Shown here one piece after another: positions 55,964 to 64,000 of a DNA stretch of 64,000 nucleotides (its first letter is position 1; every line of letters starts with the position of its first letter). The notes beneath the pieces were generated by a model. It worked only from the letters and a program-made list of their open reading frames with translations, did no database searches and was not told the DNA's origin. Origin of the DNA: Prevotella sp. GTDB lineage: Bacteria > Bacteroidota > Bacteroidia > Bacteroidales > Dysgonomonadaceae. The position numbers and the translations under genes were made by a program. The stretch covers positions 162,908-226,907 of the forward strand of contig JAISUS010000029.1 of NCBI GenBank assembly GCA_031271965.1, read 5' to 3'.

Positions 55964-56854
55964 ATGAGGTTAATATCGATTCTGTTATTTCTTATATTTT
56001 CTGTTGCGGGGCATGCGCAGGAGCTTAATGCAAAATTGGCGCTAAATACCAGAAAGCTTCCTGCGGCAAACAAAGATTTGTTTTCGTCGATGGAAACAGC
56101 TATCAATCAGTTGTTGAATGATCAAAAATGGACAACAGCGACTTTCAATAGGCGCGAACGGATAGATTGCTCTGTTACAATATCTATTAATGAAATGCCT
56201 TCCGAATATACTTATTCTGCTGAAATTCAGATTACGGCAAGACGTCCGGTATACAATTCCACTTATGTGACCACATTGATTAATTACAGAGATACCCAGT
56301 TCGAATTTAGTTATACACCGGGGCAATCAACGGATTATAGCAATGCGAATGTAGACAATAACCTTGTTGCAACCATATCTTATTATATAAATATTATTTT
56401 GGGACTCGATTTCGATTCTTTTTCTCAAGGTGGAGGTGCTCCGTATTTTGCCAGAGCTATGGAAATAGCTAATATGGCTCAGTCTCTCAATACAAAAGGA
56501 TGGGAACCCTTTTCAGGCAGGAATAGTAGCCGGTACGATCTGGCTGTAGCTTTAACTGATGAGGGAGCAAAGAATTTTCACTCCATGTGGTACAACTATC
56601 ATCGTGCCGGGCTCGACGAAATGGCAGCCAATCCTTCGCGGGGAAGAATCAGGATAATAGAATCTCTTAACGATTTGAAGCAACTGTACGATACGCGTCC
56701 TTCATCTCCATTAATATCGTTGATAGGTGAAGCAAAGTTGGAAGAGATAGTTCGCGTGTGCTCTCAGGCTACTACCGAGGAAAAGCAAAGTGTAAAAAGA
56801 CTAATGAATCAGATATTCCCTGCAAAAGGATTTATAACTGATGCATTAAAATAA
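55964..56854 (+). CDS. porD: Type IX secretion-linked protein PorD (DUF4835)
   Basis: Exported protein of 296 residues with a signal peptide (LISILLFLIFSVAGHAQ). Body matches DUF4835: QELNAKLALNTRKLPAANKDLFSSMETAINQLLND, RRPVYNSTYVTTLINYRD, AMEIANMAQSL, NYHRAGLDEMA. This family is annotated as PorD in several Bacteroidetes. It starts 1 bp after the porE stop. In many relatives it lies by coaBC and recN instead, so the pairing with porE is notable. Confidence 0.8.
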   Translation: MRLISILLFLIFSVAGHAQELNAKLALNTRKLPAANKDLFSSMETAINQLLNDQKWTTATFNRRERIDCSVTISINEMPSEYTYSAEIQITARRPVYNSTYVTTLINYRDTQFEFSYTPGQSTDYSNANVDNNLVATISYYINIILGLDFDSFSQGGGAPYFARAMEIANMAQSLNTKGWEPFSGRNSSRYDLAVALTDEGAKNFHSMWYNYHRAGLDEMAANPSRGRIRIIESLNDLKQLYDTRPSSPLISLIGEAKLEEIVRVCSQATTEEKQSVKRLMNQIFPAKGFITDALK

Positions 56855-56867
56855 GAAGTTACTATAT

Positions 56868-56906
56868 AAAAAAAGAGATACGAAAATTATTCATATCTCT
56901 TTTTTT
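56868..56906 (+). terminator. Bidirectional terminator between porD and clpC
   Basis: AAAAAGAGATA pairs with TATCTCTTTTT, A run before and T run after, so usable from both directions. Confidence 0.8.
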
Positions 56907-56920
56907 CTGTAGTTATATTG

Positions 56921-59428
56921 CTATTTGGCGATAGCTTTTAGTTTATTATTCTCTTTATCTACTTCGAAGCTTATAGTACCTCCTTCTTTCACCCCTCCGG
57001 AAAGTATCAGCTCGGCAATTTCATCTTCTACATAGTTCTGAATAGCACGTTTTAGCGGACGGGCTCCAAACTGTACATCATAACCCTTATCGGCAAGAAA
57101 GTCTTTTGCTTCCCGGCTTAGGTCAATGGTATATCCCAACTCGATCATACGCTTATAGAACCCTTTCAATTCGATGTCGATAATCTTCTCAATAGATGTT
57201 TTATCCAACTGATCGAATGTAATGATATCATCTACCCGATTTAAGAATTCGGGAGAGAAAGTTTTGTTTAATGCCTTCTGCAGCACGCTTCGCGAATATT
57301 CCTTATTGGCAGCATCATGTTTATTAAATCCAATACCTCCACCGAAATCTTTCAATTGGCGTGTCCCCACATTAGATGTCATAATCAAAATAGTATTCTT
57401 AAAGTCTATCTTACGTCCAAGACTATCCGTTAAATGACCTTCGTCCATTACCTGAAGCAAAATATTATAAACATCAGGGTGAGCTTTTTCAATTTCGTCC
57501 AATAATATTACCGAATATGGTTTGCGGCGTACTTTTTCGCTCAATAATCCGCCTTCTTCGTATCCTACATATCCCGGAGGTGCACCTACCAAACGCGAGA
57601 CGTTGAATTTTTCCATATATTCACTCATGTCGATACGGATGAGCGCGTCAGCTGAGTCGAATAGCTGTTCGGCGATCATTTTTGCTAAGTGAGTCTTACC
57701 GACACCTGTAGGTCCAAGAAACATGAATGAACCTATCGGACGATTAGGGTCTTTCAATCCTATACGGTTACGTTGTATCGCTTTTACTATTTTGTTAACG
57801 GCGTCGTCTTGTCCCACAACAGAAGCTTTCAAGCTATCTTTCATCCCTACAAGCTTAAGGCCTTCTGATTCTCCGATTCGTTGCACAGGTATACCAGACA
57901 TCATAGAAACCACAGCTGCAACCATTTCACCGTCTACAGTTTCAGGCTTTTCCTTCAACGAGGCTTTCCATTCGGCTTCTGCTGTTTCCAGTTTAGCCAT
58001 CAATTGACGTTGAGTATCGCGGAAGCTGGCAGCTAGCTCATACTTTTGTGCTTTAACGGCTTCGCCTTTTTGCTCTATTACACTGTTTAGTTCCGCTTCG
58101 ATATCTTCTATCTCTTTTGGTACTTGTATGTTGGCAATGTGCATACGTGAACCTGATTCATCCATAGCATCAATTGCTTTATCAGGAAAATTCCGGTCTG
58201 TGATGTATCTGTCTGTCAGTCTCACACAAGCTTCAAGAGCATCTTCTGTATACTTCACATTGTGATGTTCCTCATATCTATCTTTGATGTTGTGTAATAT
58301 CTGCAATGTTTCTTCGGCAGTGGTAGGGTCTACCATAACTTTTTGGAAGCGACGCTCCAAGGCCCCGTCTTTTTCTATATTCTTACGATATTCGTCCAGT
58401 GTTGTAGCGCCGATACATTGTATCTCGCCACGTGCCAGAGCCGGTTTTAGCATATTGGCAGCATCCAGGGATCCGGTTGCACCACCTGCACCTACGATTG
58501 TGTGTATTTCGTCAATGAATAGAATTATATTCGGATTTTTAGATAATTCATTCAATATCGCTTTGATACGCTCTTCAAATTGTCCACGGTATTTGGTGCC
58601 CGCGACAACCGAAGCCATATCAAGAGATATCACACGCTTATCGAATAATATACGTGAGACCTTTTTTTGAGTAATACGTAGGGCGAGTCCTTCTACTATA
58701 GCGGATTTACCCACACCAGGTTCTCCTATTAGTATAGGATTGTTTTTTTTGCGGCGGCTCAATATTTGTGCCAAACGTTCTATTTCCTTTTCACGGCCAA
58801 TTATCGGATCTAGTTTGTTCTCCGTGGCAGCCTTGGTCATATCTGTACCAAAGTTGTCAAGAACAGGTGTATCTGTTGCCTGACGTGATTGTGTACCTAC
58901 GTTTGAGTTTCCGCTTACAGCTTCATCTTCATCCTCGTCATCGTCTGTAAAGTCGGCACCCATGCGAGGCGATTGTTTGTTGTTGTGTATAATGTCACCC
59001 ATACTTTTAATATAGGTAAACGCTCCATTATAATCCATATGATATTCTTCCAACAGCATTGCAGCCACATTGTCATGATCTTTTAGAATGGCCAGAAGAA
59101 GATGCTCGGAATCAGTTTCCTGACTTCTTGTTAAGCGGGCTTCTAATATGCTCATTTTTAAAATCTTTTCAGTGCTTTTATTTAATACGATTTCACTGTT
59201 TGGATATGCATCCTCCTGTTGCTTTAATATGTTATTGTCAATATTGTCTTTTAACTCTAGTAAATCTATTCCGAAATCTTTTAATGCCTGTATGGCTAAA
59301 CCTTCTCCGTTGCGGAGAATCCCAAGCATCAAATGTTCCGGCGCTAGATAGTTTGTCTGTAGACGTCCGGCCTCCTCACGACTGTAAGACATGATTTTGC
59401 GAACTCTTTGTGAAAAATTATTTTCCAT
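56921..59428 (-). CDS. clpC: ClpC-type AAA+ ATPase (ATP-dependent Clp protease subunit)
   Basis: Hexameric unfoldase of 835 residues that feeds proteins to ClpP. Clp N-domain repeats (1-150), an acidic linker (DDDEDEDEA), AAA domain 1 ([27 protein letters not shown]), a UVR-type middle segment ([16 protein letters not shown]), AAA domain 2 ([27 protein letters not shown]) and the ClpP-binding loop with IGF (GGGIGFN). No zinc finger. The -7 element for it reads TATATTTG on the minus strand (59461-59468). Confidence 0.96.
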   Translation of the reverse strand: MENNFSQRVRKIMSYSREEAGRLQTNYLAPEHLMLGILRNGEGLAIQALKDFGIDLLELKDNIDNNILKQQEDAYPNSEIVLNKSTEKILKMSILEARLTRSQETDSEHLLLAILKDHDNVAAMLLEEYHMDYNGAFTYIKSMGDIIHNNKQSPRMGADFTDDDEDEDEAVSGNSNVGTQSRQATDTPVLDNFGTDMTKAATENKLDPIIGREKEIERLAQILSRRKKNNPILIGEPGVGKSAIVEGLALRITQKKVSRILFDKRVISLDMASVVAGTKYRGQFEERIKAILNELSKNPNIILFIDEIHTIVGAGGATGSLDAANMLKPALARGEIQCIGATTLDEYRKNIEKDGALERRFQKVMVDPTTAEETLQILHNIKDRYEEHHNVKYTEDALEACVRLTDRYITDRNFPDKAIDAMDESGSRMHIANIQVPKEIEDIEAELNSVIEQKGEAVKAQKYELAASFRDTQRQLMAKLETAEAEWKASLKEKPETVDGEMVAAVVSMMSGIPVQRIGESEGLKLVGMKDSLKASVVGQDDAVNKIVKAIQRNRIGLKDPNRPIGSFMFLGPTGVGKTHLAKMIAEQLFDSADALIRIDMSEYMEKFNVSRLVGAPPGYVGYEEGGLLSEKVRRKPYSVILLDEIEKAHPDVYNILLQVMDEGHLTDSLGRKIDFKNTILIMTSNVGTRQLKDFGGGIGFNKHDAANKEYSRSVLQKALNKTFSPEFLNRVDDIITFDQLDKTSIEKIIDIELKGFYKRMIELGYTIDLSREAKDFLADKGYDVQFGARPLKRAIQNYVEDEIAELILSGGVKEGGTISFEVDKENNKLKAIAK

Positions 59429-59460
59429 AACCGTTTATTTGATGTTTCCAACACATGTTA

Positions 59461-59468
59461 CAAATATA
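59461..59468 (-). promoter_or_regulatory. -7 promoter element of clpC
   Basis: Minus-strand TATATTTG, 32 bp before the clpC start. No clear -33. Confidence 0.45.
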
Positions 59469-59691
59469 AGACTTAATTCTAATAGCCTTTGTTCTATGAA
59501 TTCTTATTAACTCTAATTAATTTATTACAATTCAAACAAAAATAATGCCATAAAGTTTATAGTTTTGATGCAAAACTAACTATTATCTTTTAAATATGTT
59601 TTGAATTAGCCGGTAAAAATATCTTCTTGAATAATTATTAGTTTAGTTAGTGTTACATTAATGTTAAATATTTAATTTTGGTATTATTTTG

Positions 59692-59723
59692 TTTGTGTAT
59701 GTAAAAAATCTCCTTTACCTTTG
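59692..59723 (+). promoter_or_regulatory. Consensus promoter with no annotated gene downstream
   Basis: TTTG (59692-59695), 20-bp spacer, TACCTTTG (59716-59723): full match to the Bacteroidetes consensus, pointing right. The next plus-strand gene is not obvious; downstream lie a small hairpin and a 55-codon reading frame in the 59429-59941 gap. Confidence 0.75.
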
Positions 59724-59769
59724 TAAGGTATTTTTCATGGTATTAGATTTATGGTTAGGAGTGAAGATT

Positions 59770-59788
59770 GGTTGTCGGGATGACAACC
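59770..59788 (+). other. Small hairpin GGTTGTC-GGGAT-GACAACC
   Basis: A perfect 7-bp stem with a five-base loop about 40 bp after the predicted start of transcription. The following sequence is only weakly T-rich, so it may be a leader structure rather than a terminator. Confidence 0.55.
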
Positions 59789-59823
59789 ATTCCTATTTTA
59801 TATAGGTTGCAGTCTCTGTAAAG

Positions 59824-59991
59824 ATGAAAGGTCGAAATAATATTTATATATTGGATAATAAGTCAGAGTTGGACATAATGCAAAATAAAAATCGTAATTT
59901 CCTTAAGAATATGGCTTTTAAGTTCATCTCATCTCGTTATATTATTCCTCTAGATTCTCATTCTTTTTCTTTAAATACTCGGGAGGCATAA
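59824..59991 (+). CDS. Possible 55-residue small protein
   Basis: The frame begins MKGRNNIYILDNKSELDIMQ and ends LNTREA; the last part overlaps the 3' end of the MscS-family gene on the other strand. A full consensus promoter lies about 100 bp upstream, which is the main reason to list it. No signal peptide, membrane segment or recognised family. It could equally be a non-coding RNA region. Confidence 0.35.
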   Translation: MKGRNNIYILDNKSELDIMQNKNRNFLKNMAFKFISSRYIIPLDSHSFSLNTREA

Positions 59992-61795
59992 CTGTTGGGT
60001 TCGCTTCTCTGTGCGCAAAGTAATGAGGAGACATGAGTTCTATTCCTGCCTCATTCGATTTGTCTTGTATCTGTTGGTGCAGGTCAGAGTATATTTGGGC
60101 AAGCCTGTCCGCATTTTTTATGTAAGCATTTATTTGATAAAGGGTGTAATAGTCGTGTAACTCAATTTCTAAAACGAAAGGTTTGGGATGTTGCATTACC
60201 CCGGGAGTGTTTTTTGCTGCTGCAATCAGCAATTCGTGTACTTGTTTCCATGGAACTTCGTAGCCAAAACTCACAGAAGTATGTATAATTAAGCCGTATT
60301 CTTTTGCAGATTGGCTGTAATTTATTGTGTTAGATGACATTATCGATGCATTTGGTATCGTTATGATCTCATTTTTTGGTGTTCTGATCCGCGTAACAAA
60401 TGGTGTTTTTTCAATTACATGACCTTCTGTTTTTTCTAGCTTAATACGATCTCCAATCTTAAAAGGTCTCATATAGGTAATGACAAGTCCTGCTATAATA
60501 TTAGCAATAGCGCTACTGGACCCCAGTGATACAATTAATCCGACAAATACTGATATTCCCTGAAATACGCCGGAGTCAGATCCCGGCAGATAAGGGTAGA
60601 TCATCGCTATCATGAAAACATATAGAAGGAAACGTATGATATTGAAGGTGGGTTGTGCCCAATCGGGATAGAATCCGTTAATCTTGAGTTTCTCATTCGC
60701 TATTTCGTTAGCTATATATTGAATAGATTTTATAAGATATTTGATACAGAAATAGATAACAACTATAATAAACAGATTGGGAATATATTTGATGATTGAG
60801 GTAAATATCATTTTCACCGGATCTAATACATACAGGAATAGTTTCATTGCCAATGTTTCAGTCTGCGGAAATATTGAAAATAATATAGGTATCGTGATTG
60901 CTAATTGGACTAAGATTACTGCATATTGTAATATCTTAGATAAAAACAATAAGATCCTGCCTTGTTTTCGGGTGTCGAGAAACTCATAATCTTTGATTGT
61001 TATAGATTTAAGCTTATTATGCATTACCCATACGATCTTGCGTCGTAATTTCCGGAATAGATAATTAGTCCCTTTCCATAAAAAGAGCTGAATAATAATT
61101 ACTAATATAAACAGTCCTATACGTTTGGCTACCCGGAGAATATTATGTTCTTTTTTTAATTCCGCAATCTTCTTTGCAACAATCGGTACATATCGTTGAG
61201 CCAGTTCGTTACGTGGCATGTTGTGCCAGAGGGCATCTTGATCGGTAACGCTGAATATAACTTTGTCTCCATACATTATGTCGGAGAGATTTTCGCTATC
61301 AAGTATATATACAGAGTCTGTTTTGATGCTGTAATCTTGCCCTATTTTGAGAATTGTTTTCTGTATGTTTTCCGCACGGTTATGGGCTGTAAGTCCACCT
61401 TTTTTAGTATATAGAACCAGTAGGGTATCATTGTTGATTATGACAGGAACACCCGGAGTCAAAGCTCGTAGGGAGTCGATTCGTTGGCGTTGCGCAGCTT
61501 TTCGCAGAGAGTCGTTAGTCGAATTGGATTGTGCTGCTTCCAGTTCTGTTCGTAGTATTATTTCGTTGAGCTTCATTTCTTGTATTTGAAGCATCATTTC
61601 TTGTATTTGAATAGAGTCTTGTATCTGTTTTTCCTTTCGTGAAAGCGTATCGCTTTTTACGGTGTCTATCTTTTCTTTTTCATTAACAATATTGTTTAGT
61701 GCTTCTTTTGCCTTATTCTTAAGTTGTGCACTGATAGATATTGTAGAGAAGAAAAAAATAATAAAAAATATCAGGGTCTGGATATGTCCTCTCAT
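59942..61795 (-). CDS. MscS-family mechanosensitive channel, large type
   Basis: Membrane channel of 617 residues. A signal peptide (LIFFIIFFFSTISISAQ) is followed by a Gln/Glu-rich coiled-coil periplasmic region (about 25-120), several membrane helices and the conserved MscS pore and beta domain: GLIVSLGSSSAIANIIAGLVITYMRPFKIGDRIKLE, then FVTRIRTPKNEIITIPNASIMSS. Opens under membrane tension to release osmolytes. A good minus-strand promoter lies at 61841-61872. No partner genes. Confidence 0.93.
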   Translation of the reverse strand: MRGHIQTLIFFIIFFFSTISISAQLKNKAKEALNNIVNEKEKIDTVKSDTLSRKEKQIQDSIQIQEMMLQIQEMKLNEIILRTELEAAQSNSTNDSLRKAAQRQRIDSLRALTPGVPVIINNDTLLVLYTKKGGLTAHNRAENIQKTILKIGQDYSIKTDSVYILDSENLSDIMYGDKVIFSVTDQDALWHNMPRNELAQRYVPIVAKKIAELKKEHNILRVAKRIGLFILVIIIQLFLWKGTNYLFRKLRRKIVWVMHNKLKSITIKDYEFLDTRKQGRILLFLSKILQYAVILVQLAITIPILFSIFPQTETLAMKLFLYVLDPVKMIFTSIIKYIPNLFIIVVIYFCIKYLIKSIQYIANEIANEKLKINGFYPDWAQPTFNIIRFLLYVFMIAMIYPYLPGSDSGVFQGISVFVGLIVSLGSSSAIANIIAGLVITYMRPFKIGDRIKLEKTEGHVIEKTPFVTRIRTPKNEIITIPNASIMSSNTINYSQSAKEYGLIIHTSVSFGYEVPWKQVHELLIAAAKNTPGVMQHPKPFVLEIELHDYYTLYQINAYIKNADRLAQIYSDLHQQIQDKSNEAGIELMSPHYFAHREANPTVMPPEYLKKKNENLEE

Positions 61796-61840
61796 TTTAC
61801 GGCTGTGAGTTTAGATGTTTGATATTATCTTGTATTATAG

Positions 61841-61872
61841 CAAAGATAAGGCATTTGTATGTAATTTATCAA
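61841..61872 (-). promoter_or_regulatory. Promoter of the MscS-family gene
   Basis: On the minus strand, TTG (61870-61872), 21 bp, TATCTTTG (61841-61848), about 45 bp before the start codon. Confidence 0.75.
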
Positions 61873-61923
61873 TAGAGTTTATATTTAATAAAATGTCTGA
61901 TGTAAAAATACCCTATATTCGCC

Positions 61924-62047
61924 GTTTACGGCTTTCAGAAATGACAAACGGAAAAAACAAGCGTCCCCGGCTCGTTACAAGCCGGGGACGCCCTGATAAT
62001 AAAATTTTAAGAACAAAATATACCCCGTTCCCTGTTTACGGCTTTCA
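61924..62047. repeat. Two direct repeats GTTTACGGCTTTCA
   Basis: Exact 14-base copies at 61924-61937 and 62034-62047 flank the GC-rich hairpin at 61961-61991. Confidence 0.8.
61950..61991 (-). terminator. GC-rich hairpin, likely terminator of the surface-protein transcript
   Basis: GCGTCCCCGGCT (61961-61972) pairs perfectly with AGCCGGGGACGC (61980-61991). On the minus strand it is followed by TTGTTTTTTCC. It lies about 250 bp after the surface-protein gene. Confidence 0.7.
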
Positions 62048-62243
62048 CAAGCAGCAAAAGGGAAAGCAAGAAGCTGGTTGCGCTATTTACGACATTAAAA
62101 TAAATAAAACCTGTATATCGTTTTTCGGGTGCGCAACCCCGGGGATATGGTGTCCTGCCGGAAAGTAGCCTTTCGTTACAGGGAATTTAAATTAGTAATC
62201 AACAAAGCGTATCGTCGTTAAACCCCGAAGGACGAGGGCTAGA

Positions 62244-63314
62244 CTACAACTTTACAACCACGATCGATACGCTAGGGGTTACGGTCACTTTCTCCACGGG
62301 AATAATGTAGACAGCTGGAATCCCTGACTGACCGCCCGAACTATACCCCTGATTGGCATTGGTGCCATAAATCTCATTTATATTTATAAAGTTTGAATCA
62401 TTAGATGCTTGCGAATATTTGGAGGTCAATCTATTGCCCTTTATAGTAAAACTTGTGGTACTAGGGGTGACATAGTTCACGGTTGCTACTATATACGCCC
62501 CGCTGCCTCCTTCTAGGTAATAGTTCCCATCATTGTCGGGAGTTAAGGGCCCCTCAGAACTCTTCAGAGCCGCCCACACCGCGTTGCCAGAAGCATCCGT
62601 GGTTAGCACTTGGCCATCGGTGCCGCCCTCAATCTTTTCAGGGGTTACATTAGCATCTTTTATTTTGTCGGTAGTCACCCCATTGTCCTTCACGCTGATG
62701 ACATTGGTTGAGGCGTCTACAGCAATTGACGCCGAGCCTGTATATTGGGTATCATTATCAACAGGAACAACCACCTTCCAAGTTGTGCCATCAAACTTCA
62801 ATATTGACCCGTTTGTCAAGGGCGTACTGCTCTTCTCTTCTGTTGTCGCCAGATATATGTTATCATTTTTAACGACTATCGGATACCCACCGCTATACGT
62901 AGTACCGCTTCCACCTCCGCTCTTTACAGCCACCCACTGGTCACCGTCCCAGCTGTGGACTCCTACCTCCAGTCCTTCGGCAGATACCGTCGCAACATTA
63001 TACACTACCAGCCCGATGTGTTTTTTATCTTCATCGGCTTTAGTATACTTAATATTACCTATTTTATATTCGCCGTTTACATCGCTCTCATACATCGGGT
63101 AAAGCTGATTGTTTTTGCTAAGGTTTACCCGGGGCATCAATAGCCCTTTGGAGGCTGTGGCACCACCCGGTACCTTTGGTTGCGTCTCGTCTTTCAGGTC
63201 GAGCAAGGCGCCCTCAACAGGCGGTTGGCTGGAGCCTACCGTCACCTGTCCGTAAGCCGCTGTGCATAAGACTGCAAACAGCGTTAAAATAATTGTAAGT
63301 TTGATCTTGTTCAT
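62244..63314 (-). CDS. Secreted surface protein with tail-fibre-like repeats, GC-rich
   Basis: Exported protein of 356 residues. Signal peptide (LTIILTLFAVLCTAAYGQ), then a Bacteroidetes surface-protein N-terminal segment (PPVEGALLDLKDE..., GLLMPRVNLSKNNQLYPMY), a linker (AVKSGGGSGTTYSGG), and a beta-rich tail-fibre-like stretch (DNDTQYTGSASIAVDAS, VTTDKIKDANVTPEKI, GGTDGQVLTTDASGNAVW). The end (VTPSVSIVVVKL) lacks an obvious type IX C-terminal signal. The gene is visibly richer in G and C than its neighbours, suggesting transfer or a recombining surface antigen family. Function unknown. Confidence 0.72.
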   Translation of the reverse strand: MNKIKLTIILTLFAVLCTAAYGQVTVGSSQPPVEGALLDLKDETQPKVPGGATASKGLLMPRVNLSKNNQLYPMYESDVNGEYKIGNIKYTKADEDKKHIGLVVYNVATVSAEGLEVGVHSWDGDQWVAVKSGGGSGTTYSGGYPIVVKNDNIYLATTEEKSSTPLTNGSILKFDGTTWKVVVPVDNDTQYTGSASIAVDASTNVISVKDNGVTTDKIKDANVTPEKIEGGTDGQVLTTDASGNAVWAALKSSEGPLTPDNDGNYYLEGGSGAYIVATVNYVTPSTTSFTIKGNRLTSKYSQASNDSNFININEIYGTNANQGYSSGGQSGIPAVYIIPVEKVTVTPSVSIVVVKL

Positions 63315-63399
63315 AAAATTTTAGTTTTAAGTTCTAAATAATTTGTTGTTCTATCTTCTGATTCTTCATTTTTAATTCTTAGTTCTTCATTTTTCATTT

Positions 63400-63469
63400 G
63401 TCATGCTGAGCGTTAGTGAAGCATCTCTTTCTTCAAAATAAAAAGATCCTTCCCTACGGTCAGGATGAC
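63400..63469. repeat. REP-like imperfect inverted repeat
   Basis: GTCATGCTGAGCGT (63400-63413) and, inverted, ACGGTCAGGATGAC (63456-63469) can pair over a long stem with AAGCATCT/AGATCCTT continuing inward. This GTCAT-CTGA form is a familiar dispersed intergenic element in Bacteroidetes. Confidence 0.65.
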
Positions 63470-63575
63470 AAAATAATACCAAATACAAAAAGTCAAGACG
63501 ATCTCTATATATGCTTCAAAACTTTTCATATTCTTCATTCTTCATTCTTCATTTTTAGTTTTTCACTTTTTTCTG

Positions 63576-63609
63576 GATTGCTTCGGTCTGTAGTCCTCGC
63601 AATGACGGG
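63576..63609. repeat. REP-like element with GATTGCTTCG...CGCAATGACGGG
   Basis: Read on the minus strand it has the CGTCATTGCGAGG...GAAGCAATC form, a common dispersed repeat. The loop of the inverted repeat at 14061-14116 contains a related CGTCATTGTGAAG. Confidence 0.6.
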
Positions 63610-64000
63610 ACACACCCCATTCGTTACACCCGGCATGACATGCGATAGTGAATAAAAAAGGCCGCGCGGCAAAGTAGAGCCGCACAGCCAAAGTAAAGCC
63701 TGTGTAAAGCCGGAGTCCCCGCCTTTCGGACAGGGTAACGTTTGTTTTTTAGTAAATTATTGTTATATACACGTGTATGTGTGCGTAAGGGGTTTTGGCT
63801 TAGGGAGTTTTTTTCTTTCTTTCTTTCTCTCTCTAGTAAAATACGGCTAACTGCCAAATTTTCAGAGGAAAAAATGACAGAAAAAAATGAGTTTTTTTCC
63901 AAAAAAATTCCGTATTCCGATTGAGTTAATGCCATATATTTTACCAACAAAAAATCTTATTTCTCCCGCAAAGAAAGCAGCCGATTTTGAAGTTTTTTTG

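Larger units (their letters stand above)
61796..62243. other. Intergenic region between the MscS-type gene and the surface-protein gene
   Basis: Holds the MscS-type gene's promoter, a GC-rich hairpin and two direct copies of GTTTACGGCTTTCA, listed separately. The rest (62050-62243) includes GC-rich segments unlike the neighbours; I see no gene there. Confidence 0.5.
63315..64000. other. Repeat-rich non-coding right end
   Basis: No gene that I trust lies here. It contains TTCATTCTTCATTTTT-type low-complexity runs (63350-63400, 63530-63560), two REP-like elements (listed separately), a GC-rich block with reiterated AAAGTA/AAAGCC (63657-63725) and a TTTC run (63811-63834). A reverse-strand open frame of 108 codons at 63624-63950 has no protein-like features. 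Confidence 0.6.

Noticed and set aside
63624..63950. Reverse-strand open frame of 108 codons
   Set aside because: It runs through microsatellite and GC-rich repeat blocks, has no promoter or domain and looks like chance.

Overview
The window looks like a chromosomal stretch of a Bacteroidales bacterium. AT-rich DNA, the Bacteroidetes promoter form (TTG or TTTG, about 20 bp, then TAnnTTTG) before many genes, almost no Shine-Dalgarno sites, type IX secretion genes, LL-diaminopimelate aminotransferase (dapL), a type III glutamine synthetase and an alpha-glucan degradation cluster all fit. A Dysgonomonas- or Porphyromonas-like organism is my inference; there is no rRNA gene to prove it. I found no tRNA or rRNA gene, CRISPR array, complete insertion sequence or prophage.

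Layout. 1-8268 (minus strand) is a maltodextrin cluster: malQ, a SusA-like amylase, a LacI-type regulator, an MFS sugar carrier and a lipoprotein amylase cut by the left edge. 8447-13785 (minus) is a tight five-gene operon: an ECF-type membrane protein, a phosphoribosyltransferase, a TonB-dependent receptor, a Tat-exported DUF362 protein and a NapH-NapG-like iron-sulfur fusion. 14153-18402 (minus) carries rfbB, an unknown membrane protein, murB and murA. 19391-22842 (plus) is the type IX secretion locus porP-gldK-gldN, in which gldL and gldM are absent. 22920-31616 holds panE, mgsA, a calycin-like lipoprotein, two NlpC/P60 hydrolases, dapF, dapL and glnN. 31838-45166 is mostly housekeeping: rplU-rpmA, flavodoxin with DUF2023, pdxH, pncB, a DUF1015 gene, serC-serA, an ABC ATPase and miaA, with small lipoproteins. 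45262-51000 is rich in lineage-specific envelope genes. 51150-56854 holds a LOG-family gene, bcp, recA and a second type IX secretion pair, porE-porD. 56921-61795 is clpC and an MscS-family channel. 62244-64000 is a GC-richer surface-protein gene followed by a repeat-rich tail.

How the genes work together. The maltodextrin cluster would import and break down starch oligomers under LacI-type control; a LacI-type operator lies upstream of malQ. The TonB/iron-sulfur operon looks like an uptake system with its own periplasmic electron supply and an unknown substrate. The two type IX loci supply outer-membrane and periplasmic parts of the secretion machine, but the inner-membrane motor is not in the window. 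murA/murB, dapF/dapL and the NlpC/P60 enzymes make or trim peptidoglycan.
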